A DNA stretch of 5,275 nt from Deltaproteobacteria bacterium (lineage in GTDB: Bacteria; Desulfobacterota; Desulfofervidia; Desulfofervidales; DG-60): assembly GCA_021163945.1 (NCBI GenBank), contig JAGGTC010000147.1, forward strand, positions 1-5,275. The letters are read 5' to 3'. Each line of letters starts with the position of its first letter. Position 1 is the stretch's first letter. Position numbers and translations under genes: made by a program. This document shows positions 1 to 5,275 of this stretch, one piece after another. A model generated the notes under the pieces. That model made no database searches. It worked only from the letters and a program-made list of their open reading frames with translations, and was not told the DNA's origin.

Positions 1-28
1 TTGCCCATTATAGGCCGAGCTTAACCTG

Positions 29-54
29 TTGTCTAAATTTTGGGGTCCATTATA
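29..54 (-). mobile_element. Probable terminal inverted repeat of an IS3-family element (body to the left)
   Basis: Read on the minus strand, these bases begin TATAATGGACCCC and continue AAAATTTAGACAA. That resembles the ends of IS150-type IS3-family elements, which have a few tip bases, then GACCCCAAAA, then a (T)TAGACA or TTGGACA inner part. In this orientation the tip is near base 54 and the element would extend leftward out of the window. The tip reads TA rather than the usual TG, so the end may be degenerate. No transposase is visible and no partner repeat occurs in the window, so this call rests on pattern memory only. It could be a solo end or remnant. Confidence 0.35.
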
Positions 55-91
55 AGGAAGAAGAGTAAATCAATTTATTAATGCTAAAGGG

Positions 92-376
92 ATGGGAGAT
101 GATGGATCTCCTTATGTAGAAGTAGGTGATATTATAAAAGCTACAATAATTTTATATAGACGTGCAGGTGTTGATGCCTCTAAATTCTTGGAGGTCTCCA
201 AGGTTCTTGATTCATATGCCAAAAAGTTAAAAGAACACTTTTCTGAATTTACAGAAAAACTCATAAAGTGTAAAAGTAGCAAATTCCATTATACTCCAAA
301 GGTCCGTGCTAAGGTATTACTGGGCAAGCTAATAGAAGGTAGCAAAACTTGCCAAAGACTAGCTAATAAGTTGTGA
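92..376 (+). CDS. Unidentified small protein, possibly 5'-truncated
   Basis: This is a 94-residue open frame I do not recognise. The predicted product is basic and mostly helical. A stretch around residues 28-58 (VDASKFLEVSKVLDSYAKKL and on) looks like a long amphipathic helix. The C-terminus (residues 67-94, TPKVRAKVLLGKLIEG and on) could form a small helical bundle or helix-turn-helix, but no motif is decisive. There is no signal peptide or membrane segment. The ATG at 92 has no usable Shine-Dalgarno, since the purines AAAGGG abut it directly. The frame is open further upstream to base 56, just past the putative IS end, with no earlier ATG/GTG/TTG. The gene may therefore have lost its original start to the insertion. 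It could also be a spurious ORF, although its codon choice looks coding-like. Confidence 0.4.
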   Translation: MGDDGSPYVEVGDIIKATIILYRRAGVDASKFLEVSKVLDSYAKKLKEHFSEFTEKLIKCKSSKFHYTPKVRAKVLLGKLIEGSKTCQRLANKL

Positions 377-410
377 GAATTTCCACCAAATTCCTCACCT
401 TTCTTTATTT
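373..410 (+). terminator. Possible intrinsic terminator after the small ORF
   Basis: GTGAG-AATTT (373-382) pairs with AAATT-c-CTCAC (388-398). This gives a 10-bp stem with one bulged C and a CCACC loop. A T-rich run, CTTTCTTTATTT (399-410), follows. The stem overlaps the stop codon of the upstream ORF. It is weaker than a classic GC-rich terminator, but its placement between the ORF and the uvrA promoter fits termination. Confidence 0.4.
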
Positions 411-425
411 AGAGGTATTTTAATT

Positions 426-454
426 TTGAATAGGCTTAATTATAATTTTATAAT
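426..454 (+). promoter_or_regulatory. Sigma-70-type promoter for uvrA, predicted leaderless start
   Basis: TTGAAT (426-431) and a perfect TATAAT (449-454) are separated by exactly 17 bases. Transcription would be expected to begin 6 to 8 bases after the -10 box, at or within a base of the A of the uvrA ATG (461). A second TATAAT at 441-446 has only a poor -35 match (TTTTAA, 418-423); from it the leader would still be under ten bases. No LexA-type palindrome is evident around the promoter. Confidence 0.6.
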
Positions 455-460
455 TTAGGT

Positions 461-2935
461 ATGAACAAAGCCATTTGCCTTTATGGTGCTAGGGAGCACA
501 ATCTAAAGAATATCCACCTAGAGATCCCAAGGGATAGATTTACTGTAATTACGGGTCTAAGCGGTTCTGGAAAATCTACCCTTGCCTTTGATATCCTCTT
601 TGCAGAGGGGCAGAGGAGGTATATTGAGAGCCTTCCCGCCTATGTGAAACAGTATCTAAACATATTGGATAGACCTGATATAGACCTCCTTACAGGTATC
701 CCCCCTACTGTAGCCATAAATCAACGTACAAGCAATTTTACCCGCCGTTCAACGGTTGCCACCATAACAGAGATATACCACTACTTAAGGCTCTTATTTA
801 GCAAAATAGGCATTCAATACTGCCCAAGGTGTGGAGGGCACATAAAGGCATTAAGTAAAAAGGAGATGCTAGACAGTATAATCTCCTTTTATAAGGGAGA
901 GGAGATAACTATCCTGGCACCAAAGGTCATAAGGAGAAAGGGGTTCCACAAGGATATTTTACATCGGGCCCTAAAGAAGGGTTATAAAGAGGCAAGGATT
1001 GATGGAAAGATTTTTTCAATCCCTGATGCACCACAACTTAGCAGATATAAAGAACACAGTATTGATTTAGTAATAGGAAGGGTAAATGTCTCACCTAGGG
1101 ATTTTTCTAAATTGGATGATACAGTCTCTCAGGCATTAGATGCAGGAAATGGCCTATTTTATGTATTGAGTCCGGAAAGGGGTGAAAAGATTTATGGGAA
1201 AAAGAGGTTTTGCCCTAACTGTCAAATTGGCTTTCCCCCATTAGACCCACGCCTCTTCTCATTCAATAGCCCCTATGGGGCATGCCCTACCTGCGAGGGG
1301 CTTGGAACTATTGGGGAAAATGGCACTATCTGCCCAAGATGCAGTGGAAAAAGGCTAAATGAGATTGCCCTTTCTGTAAGGATAAATGGCCTAAATATAT
1401 GGGATATGACAAGTCTATCTGTAGATGCGGCTATCCCTTTTTTTAAAGGGCTTAGATTCAATGAGAGGGAGATTCAGATTGCTAGACCCATCATAAAGGA
1501 GATCTTAAACCGATTAGAATTCTTAAAGAGGGTTGGCCTTCCTTACCTTACCCTAAATCGAGGTGGTGATACCCTCTCTGGGGGTGAGGCACAGAGGATC
1601 AGGCTGGCTACAGGACTTGGCTCAAACCTAAAAGGTGTGTGCTATATCTTAGATGAACCTACCATTGGCCTTCACCCTAGGGATAATGAAATGCTCATAA
1701 GCACACTAAAGGCACTAAAAGAGGCTGGAAATAGCGTGATTGTGGTTGAACATGATGAAGAGACCATCAAGGCAGCAGATTTTATCATAGACCTAGGGCC
1801 TGGACCTGGGAGAGAAGGCGGAAATGTGGTAGCTATGGGGACACTGAAGGATATTTTAGAAGATGAAACATCCATTACTGGAAAATCTCTATGTAAAACA
1901 CATAAGATAACCTCTAGGCTCAGGAGGGCAAGGGATGGAAAGTTACTTAAGGTAATTTGTGCAACTGCCTATAATCTAAAGTGTATTGATGTAACTATCC
2001 CTTTGGGCACACTTGTATGTGTTACTGGTGTCTCTGGCTCAGGGAAGAGTAGTCTGGTAAGGGAGGTAATCTATAAGGGGGTAAAGTCCCTCTTGCAGAA
2101 GAGGGGAAAGATTGAAAATTGCAAGGATATATTAGGGGTAGAACACATAAATCGTGTCTTAGAGGTAGACCACAGCCCTATTGGCAGGACACCACGTTCT
2201 ACACCTGGGACCTATATTGGTTTTTGGGATGAGATAAGAAAGCTTTTTTCTATGTTACCAGAATCTAGGGCAAGGGGTTATAGGCCAGGTAGGTTCTCAT
2301 TCAATGTCCGTGGGGGGCGCTGTGAGAATTGTGCAGGCCAGGGAAAGATAAAGGTAGAGATGAGTTTTTTGCCAGATGTGTATATAAACTGTGAGGTCTG
2401 CAATGGAAGGAGATTCAATCAAGAGACACTGGACATAAAATATAAAGGGAAAAATATAAGCGAGGTACTGGATATGACTGTGGATGAGGCGGCAGATTTC
2501 TTTTCTGCAGTGCCAAATATATACAGGCCGCTTATGATTTTAAAGGAGATGGGCTTAGGCTATCTAAGAATTGGCCAAGGTAGCAATACACTCTCTGGGG
2601 GTGAGGCACAGAGGATAAAGCTTGCCTCTGAACTCTGCAAGGCAAATCAGGGGAAGACACTTTATATACTAGATGAGCCTACAACTGGCCTACACATTGC
2701 AGACATAAAAAGGCTTATGCATGTACTTCAAAGATTAGTAGATTTGGGCAATACCATTATAATAATTGAGCATAACCTTGAGGTAATAAAGGAGGCAGAT
2801 TTTATCATTGACCTTGGCCCAGAGGGCGGTGAGGAGGGGGGGTATGTAGTAGCCATGGGGGATCCCTATGAAATTATGAAAAATGAGAAATCATATACAG
2901 GTAGGTTTTTAAGGAGGTATATAGAACAGACTTGA
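461..2935 (+). CDS. uvrA: Excinuclease ABC subunit A, compact form lacking the insertion domain
   Basis: This is the damage-recognition ATPase of nucleotide excision repair. UvrA dimers scan DNA for distorting lesions and load UvrB, which then recruits UvrC. The first ATPase cassette has Walker A GLSGSGKST (32-40), signature LSGGEAQR (372-379), Walker B YILDEPT (395-401) and His431. The second has GVSGSGKSS (523-531), LSGGEAQR (711-718), YILDEPT (735-741) and His771. The UvrB-binding region is present at about 121-250. Zinc-module cysteines are C251/C254/C275/C278 and C621/C624/C644/C647. The protein has 824 residues against about 940 in E. coli-like UvrA. The missing part is the insertion domain: only about 12 residues lie between C278 and the next CPRC (291-294), where about 110 are usual. 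The start at 461 fits the conserved N-terminus (GAREHNLKNI) and has no Shine-Dalgarno. An in-frame stop lies at 443-445, with no alternative start between. The UvrB-binding region argues against UvrA2/DrrC-type paralogues, which lack it. Whether this is the cell's main UvrA or a second copy cannot be told here. Confidence 0.95.
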   Translation: MNKAICLYGAREHNLKNIHLEIPRDRFTVITGLSGSGKSTLAFDILFAEGQRRYIESLPAYVKQYLNILDRPDIDLLTGIPPTVAINQRTSNFTRRSTVATITEIYHYLRLLFSKIGIQYCPRCGGHIKALSKKEMLDSIISFYKGEEITILAPKVIRRKGFHKDILHRALKKGYKEARIDGKIFSIPDAPQLSRYKEHSIDLVIGRVNVSPRDFSKLDDTVSQALDAGNGLFYVLSPERGEKIYGKKRFCPNCQIGFPPLDPRLFSFNSPYGACPTCEGLGTIGENGTICPRCSGKRLNEIALSVRINGLNIWDMTSLSVDAAIPFFKGLRFNEREIQIARPIIKEILNRLEFLKRVGLPYLTLNRGGDTLSGGEAQRIRLATGLGSNLKGVCYILDEPTIGLHPRDNEMLISTLKALKEAGNSVIVVEHDEETIKAADFIIDLGPGPGREGGNVVAMGTLKDILEDETSITGKSLCKTHKITSRLRRARDGKLLKVICATAYNLKCIDVTIPLGTLVCVTGVSGSGKSSLVREVIYKGVKSLLQKRGKIENCKDILGVEHINRVLEVDHSPIGRTPRSTPGTYIGFWDEIRKLFSMLPESRARGYRPGRFSFNVRGGRCENCAGQGKIKVEMSFLPDVYINCEVCNGRRFNQETLDIKYKGKNISEVLDMTVDEAADFFSAVPNIYRPLMILKEMGLGYLRIGQGSNTLSGGEAQRIKLASELCKANQGKTLYILDEPTTGLHIADIKRLMHVLQRLVDLGNTIIIIEHNLEVIKEADFIIDLGPEGGEEGGYVVAMGDPYEIMKNEKSYTGRFLRRYIEQT

Positions 2936-2960
2936 TTAAGAAGGAGATTAATTTTATCAT
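2932..2960 (+). promoter_or_regulatory. Candidate promoter for the ribE operon
   Basis: TTGATT (2932-2937, overlapping the uvrA stop codon) and TATCAT (2955-2960) are separated by 17 bases. The -35 box matches consensus at four positions and the -10 box at five. Initiation would fall near base 2967. That leaves a leader of about 22 bases carrying the Shine-Dalgarno GAGGA (2979-2983), six bases before the ribE ATG. The gap is far too short for an FMN riboswitch and shows none of its conserved segments. Readthrough from uvrA is an equally plausible source of the message. Confidence 0.4.
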
Positions 2961-2989
2961 GATATAAAATGAAATTTTGAGGATTTTAA

Positions 2990-3628
2990 ATGTTTACAGG
3001 GTTGATACAGGGAAGGGGAAAGGTCGTTAGGGTTGAGAAGGTAATAAAGGGGCTAAGACTCTTTTTGAGGCCACTATTTTCATTAGATGACTTAAAGATA
3101 GGGGATAGCATTGCTGTTAGTGGGGTGTGCCTTACAGTAGTAGATATAGGCAGGGATGGATTCTCTGTAGAACTCTCACCTGAGACAATAAGTCGTACTA
3201 CCTTTTCTTATATAAGGCAGGGACAAGAGGTAAATCTAGAACAGCCACTACGCCTGGGAGATAGGATAGGTGGGCATCTAGTTACTGGCCATGTAGATAC
3301 AGTTGGGACAGTAACAGACCGTAGGGAAAGGGGTGAGAATATAATATTCGCATTTTCCATTCCAGATGAGTGGATGCCTTATGTAGTAGAAAAGGGCTCA
3401 ATTGCCATAGATGGGATTAGCCTTACTGTAAATAGGTGTTTTAGGGAGGGCTTTGAGGTAAATATAATCCCCTATACTGCAAAGGTCACTACTATAGGCC
3501 AATGCAGAATAGGTGATAAGGTAAATATTGAGACAGATATCGTTGGAAAGTATGTATTGAGGCTACTCTCTAGCTGGCAGGATAAAAAAATAGATAAATC
3601 ATTCTTAAAAAGACATGGTTTTTGGTAA
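2990..3628 (+). CDS. ribE: Riboflavin synthase, alpha subunit
   Basis: This enzyme catalyses the last step of riboflavin synthesis. Two molecules of 6,7-dimethyl-8-ribityllumazine dismutate to riboflavin and the pyrimidinedione precursor, in the cytoplasm. The 212 residues show the family's two tandem lumazine-binding barrels. Barrel 1 is at about 1-90, with the diagnostic MFTGLI start and GDSIAVSGVCLTV at 38-50. Barrel 2 is at about 91-190, with GSIAIDGISLTV at 136-147. Between them lies GGHLVTGHVD (94-103), which carries the conserved His101. VGKYV (185-189) and a C-terminal short helix with KRHGF (207-211) complete the pattern. One oddity is IIPYT (159-163) where most homologues have IPHT. 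The length is normal, and the start is fixed by the N-terminal motif and a good GAGGA site. The other riboflavin genes (ribD, ribBA, ribH) are not adjacent. The same protein is called RibC in E. coli. Confidence 0.95.
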   Translation: MFTGLIQGRGKVVRVEKVIKGLRLFLRPLFSLDDLKIGDSIAVSGVCLTVVDIGRDGFSVELSPETISRTTFSYIRQGQEVNLEQPLRLGDRIGGHLVTGHVDTVGTVTDRRERGENIIFAFSIPDEWMPYVVEKGSIAIDGISLTVNRCFREGFEVNIIPYTAKVTTIGQCRIGDKVNIETDIVGKYVLRLLSSWQDKKIDKSFLKRHGFW

Positions 3629-3631
3629 GAC

Positions 3632-4741
3632 ATGGGTTTTGTGTGGTCTATAGGTAGACTGAGAAATATTGAGATTCGTATTGATTTTAGTTGGTTTATT
3701 GTCTTTATCCTATTAAGTTGGACCTTGGCTACATATTATTTTCCAAAGTACTATAGCTTTAGTCCTTGGCTAAGTTGGATTATTGGTATATTGGCCAGCC
3801 TTCTCCTATTTTTTTCAGTGCTTGTCCATGAGCTTGGACACTGTCTAGTAGCACAGAGACAGGGGAAAGAGGTAAAAAGCATTACCCTCTTTATCTTAGG
3901 AGGCATAGCCCAGATTGCAAATGAGTCTTCAAGCCCTTATGAGGAGTTTAGTATGGCCATTGCTGGCCCCTTGACCAGTTTTTCTCTGGCCATTGTATTT
4001 GCTATCCTTTGGTGTATTGCGGACAGTCTCAGTAGGCCTATTTTTGCCCTAGCTAAATATCTGACCATGATAAATGTCATTTTAGGCACCTTCAATCTGC
4101 TACCTGGCTACCCTATGGATGGTGGGAGGGTATTGAGGGCCATATTGTGGAAAAAAACAGGAAATATAAAAAAGGCCACCAAGGCCGCCTCAAAGGTAGG
4201 CCAGGCAATTGCCTTCCTCCTCATATCTTTTGGTGTATTTCAAATACTAACAGGCCTTTGGCTAAATGGCCTCTGGTTGATATTTATTGGTTGGTTCCTA
4301 TATAATGCCTCACTAAAGAGCTATCAACAAACTTTATTAAGGGAAATTCTACGAGATATCAGGGCCAAAGACCTTATGGATACAAATTTTATCACTATTT
4401 TCCCTGATATTACCCTACAGCAACTTTTCAATGGGCAGGCCCTAACAGGTAGGCATAAGGCATTTATTATCACTGAGGAAAAAAAGATTTTGGGTATAAT
4501 TTGTTTAGAGGACATTAAAAAAATAGCACCAGAAAGGTGGCCTTATATTTTGGTAAGAGAGATTATGATACCAAGGTCAGACCTTGTCTTGACCACACCA
4601 GAGGAAAATGCCCTCAAGCTACTTCACCGCCTCAGTAGTCGTGACAATTACCCAATTCCTGTAATATTTAGTGATAGGGTGGTAGGCACTATTACCCGTA
4701 ATGACATACTAAAATGGGCACAAATAAGCTTTAAGACATAA
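3632..4741 (+). CDS. Site-2-type zinc metalloprotease (M50 family) with two CBS domains
   Basis: This is a polytopic membrane zinc protease of the S2P/SpoIVFB type. The family cuts transmembrane substrates, often anti-sigma factors or other regulators, inside the lipid bilayer. The sequence shows hydrophobic segments at about 19-36, 47-66, 107-130, 140-158 and 190-226. The zinc motif is HELGH (66-70), with the third ligand in NLLPGYPMDGGR (155-166; Asp163). FILGGIAQ (87-94) and MAIAGPLTS (108-116) are further family hallmarks. The cytoplasmic tail carries two CBS modules, at about 244-300 and 303-365, which in this subfamily are thought to sense adenine nucleotides. The total of 369 residues is typical. 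The gene starts 3 bases after the ribE stop, in the same frame and with no clear Shine-Dalgarno, so translation probably depends on coupling to ribE. The substrate is unknown; no sigma or anti-sigma gene lies in the window. Confidence 0.9.
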   Translation: MGFVWSIGRLRNIEIRIDFSWFIVFILLSWTLATYYFPKYYSFSPWLSWIIGILASLLLFFSVLVHELGHCLVAQRQGKEVKSITLFILGGIAQIANESSSPYEEFSMAIAGPLTSFSLAIVFAILWCIADSLSRPIFALAKYLTMINVILGTFNLLPGYPMDGGRVLRAILWKKTGNIKKATKAASKVGQAIAFLLISFGVFQILTGLWLNGLWLIFIGWFLYNASLKSYQQTLLREILRDIRAKDLMDTNFITIFPDITLQQLFNGQALTGRHKAFIITEEKKILGIICLEDIKKIAPERWPYILVREIMIPRSDLVLTTPEENALKLLHRLSSRDNYPIPVIFSDRVVGTITRNDILKWAQISFKT

Positions 4742-4763
4742 ATATATAATTTTGAGGTGAATT

Positions 4764-5042
4764 ATGAGCTTAGTAAGGGCCCATGTGATAATTGAGGGTA
4801 GAGTACAAGGTGTATTTTTCCGCAGTTCTACACAGGATGAGGCCGTAAGGTTAGGGATTACTGGTTGGGTAAAGAATCGAAGGGATGGAAAGGTAGAGGC
4901 AGTATTTGAGGGGGAAAAGGAGAGGGTTGAAGAGATCATAAGATGGTGTCATGTTGGCCCACCTTGGGCAAAGGTAACAAAGGTAGACGTCTCCTGGGAG
5001 CCATATAAAGGCGAATTCAAAAGGTTCTCTGTTACCTATTAA
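4764..5042 (+). CDS. acyP: Acylphosphatase
   Basis: This small cytoplasmic enzyme hydrolyses the carboxyl-phosphate bond of acylphosphates such as acetyl phosphate, carbamoyl phosphate and 1,3-bisphosphoglycerate. The 92-residue length is standard for the single-domain form. The signature GRVQGVFFR (12-20) carries the phosphate-binding Arg20, and GWVKNRRDG (34-42) carries the catalytic Asn38. The C-terminal Y-rich strand (FKRFSVTY) is also typical. The start is supported by GAGGTG (4754-4759), four bases before the ATG. The gene follows the metalloprotease by 22 bases and is probably co-transcribed with it. It shows no fusion to a HypF-type carbamoyltransferase, so it is a free-standing enzyme. 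The physiological substrate cannot be inferred from these neighbours. Confidence 0.95.
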   Translation: MSLVRAHVIIEGRVQGVFFRSSTQDEAVRLGITGWVKNRRDGKVEAVFEGEKERVEEIIRWCHVGPPWAKVTKVDVSWEPYKGEFKRFSVTY

Positions 5043-5084
5043 TTTTTTAAGGGCTTGTTGCCTCATTTAAATTCTATACCAAAC

Positions 5085-5196
5085 CCAGTGAGCCACCTAG
5101 GCCACTTTCAATGACTGCATCAGGTGGTGAGCTCTGCAGTAATCAGATTGCAAAAGTCCATGCAGAGGGCTTTGGACTCCTCGCTAGCCAGCTGCC
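5085..5196. other. GC-rich, inverted-repeat-rich segment: candidate structured RNA or decayed gene
   Basis: By hand count, 5081-5200 is about 52% G+C, while 5041-5080 and 5201-5275 are about 30%. It contains CCACCT (5093-5098) opposite AGGTGG (5122-5127), and CTCTGCA (5132-5138) opposite TGCAGAG (5161-5167). A third pairing, AGTCC (5155-5159) with GGACT (5174-5178), cannot form together with the second stem. I compared it by eye with tRNA, tmRNA, 4.5S/SRP RNA, RNase P RNA, 6S RNA and the cobalamin riboswitch and found no match. The strand is undetermined. Confidence 0.3.
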
Positions 5197-5236
5197 TAAG
5201 AAAGAAAAATGTAGATTAATTAAGAGTTTTTGTTGA
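5111..5236 (+). CDS. Possible 41-residue ORF or gene remnant (doubtful)
   Basis: ATG at 5111 opens a 41-residue frame (MTASGGELCSNQIAKV and on) ending with TGA at 5234-5236. The same frame is open without a stop from 5051, giving about 20 more codons but no start codon. That hints at the tail of a truncated gene. There is no Shine-Dalgarno before 5111. Codon choice (CTC, CTG, AGC) differs from the neighbouring genes. I do not recognise the peptide. It coincides with the GC-rich segment, so either interpretation explains the open frame. Confidence 0.2.
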   Translation: MTASGGELCSNQIAKVHAEGFGLLASQLPKKEKCRLIKSFC

Positions 5237-5261
5237 CAGAAATCATGAGGGATAGTAATAT
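5233..5261 (+). promoter_or_regulatory. Strong sigma-70-type promoter reading out of the right end
   Basis: A perfect TTGACA (5233-5238) is followed after 17 bases by TAATAT (5256-5261), which matches the -10 consensus at four positions, including the key T1, A2 and T6. Initiation would be near 5268-5269, just inside the window end. The gene it serves begins outside. A consensus -35 of this quality often precedes stable RNA or highly expressed genes. Confidence 0.55.
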
Positions 5262-5275
5262 GGCTTTTAGGGAGT

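Noticed and set aside
1273..1461. 62-codon open frame on the minus strand inside uvrA
   Set aside because: It lies entirely opposite the conserved zinc-module region of uvrA and has no protein motif; it is a shadow of the real gene. The same applies to minus-strand frames at 1672-1875, 4324-4515, 4709-4939 and 4851-5066.
2936..2989. FMN riboswitch upstream of riboflavin synthase
   Set aside because: The gap is only 54 bases and AT-rich, and contains none of the conserved FMN-aptamer segments.
4745..4750. TATAAT as a dedicated promoter for acylphosphatase
   Set aside because: No recognisable -35 box lies 16-18 bases upstream, and TATAAT-like strings are frequent in this AT-rich spacer. Co-transcription with the protease gene is simpler.
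5014..5050. Terminator after acylphosphatase (AGGT and ACCT before a T run)
   Set aside because: The stem would be only four base pairs with an eight-base loop, so it is not convincing despite the following TTTTTT.
5081..5200. tRNA, tmRNA, SRP RNA, RNase P RNA or cobalamin riboswitch
   Set aside because: None of the diagnostic elements are present: no T-loop GGTTCRA, no SRP GGAAGGAAGCAGC-type loop, no RNase P AGGAAAGTCC, no B12 box. The short GCCACT string alone is not evidence.
5184..5206. Polypyrimidine-AG splice-like sequence on the minus strand
   Set aside because: TTTTTCTTTCTTAG on the minus strand resembles a eukaryotic acceptor site, but every gene here is bacterial and intron-free; this is an AT-rich coincidence.

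Overview
The window is one bacterial chromosomal segment. Nearly all of its recognisable coding capacity lies on the + strand, in the order: unidentified small gene, uvrA, riboflavin synthase, membrane site-2 metalloprotease with CBS domains, acylphosphatase. The genome is AT-rich and uses AGG/AGA heavily for arginine. That usage, with the lysine-rich, compact proteins, is compatible with an anaerobic or thermophilic bacterium, for example of Desulfobacterota type. This placement is a guess from style and gene content; no rRNA or other taxonomic marker is present.

Left edge (1-460): bases 29-54 look like the outer end of an IS3-family (IS150-type) insertion sequence whose body would lie to the left. 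An unidentified 94-residue ORF follows, with its open frame starting right at that boundary and no ribosome binding site. Next come a possible hairpin terminator and a near-consensus sigma-70 promoter. The -10 box of that promoter ends six bases before the uvrA start codon, so uvrA may be transcribed leaderless.

Centre (461-5042): a compact UvrA of 824 residues keeps both ATPase cassettes, the UvrB-binding region and the zinc modules. It lacks the roughly 100-residue insertion domain that normally separates the second zinc-module cysteines from the next CPxC motif. A 54-base gap with a candidate promoter leads to riboflavin synthase. The CBS-domain metalloprotease follows after 3 bases, in the same frame and without a clear ribosome binding site. 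A 22-base gap then leads to a canonical acylphosphatase. The last three genes look like one transcription unit, but nothing obvious links their functions.

Right edge (5043-5275): there is no confident gene. A stretch at about 5081-5200 is clearly richer in G+C (about 52%) than its flanks (about 30%) and contains several inverted repeats, two of them mutually exclusive. It could be a structured RNA or a degraded coding fragment. A strong promoter (TTGACA, 17-base spacer, TAATAT) fires off the right end towards something outside the window.

I see no defence island, CRISPR array or obviously new multi-gene system. The points most worth a second look are the insertion-domain-less UvrA, its apparently leaderless promoter, and the G+C island.
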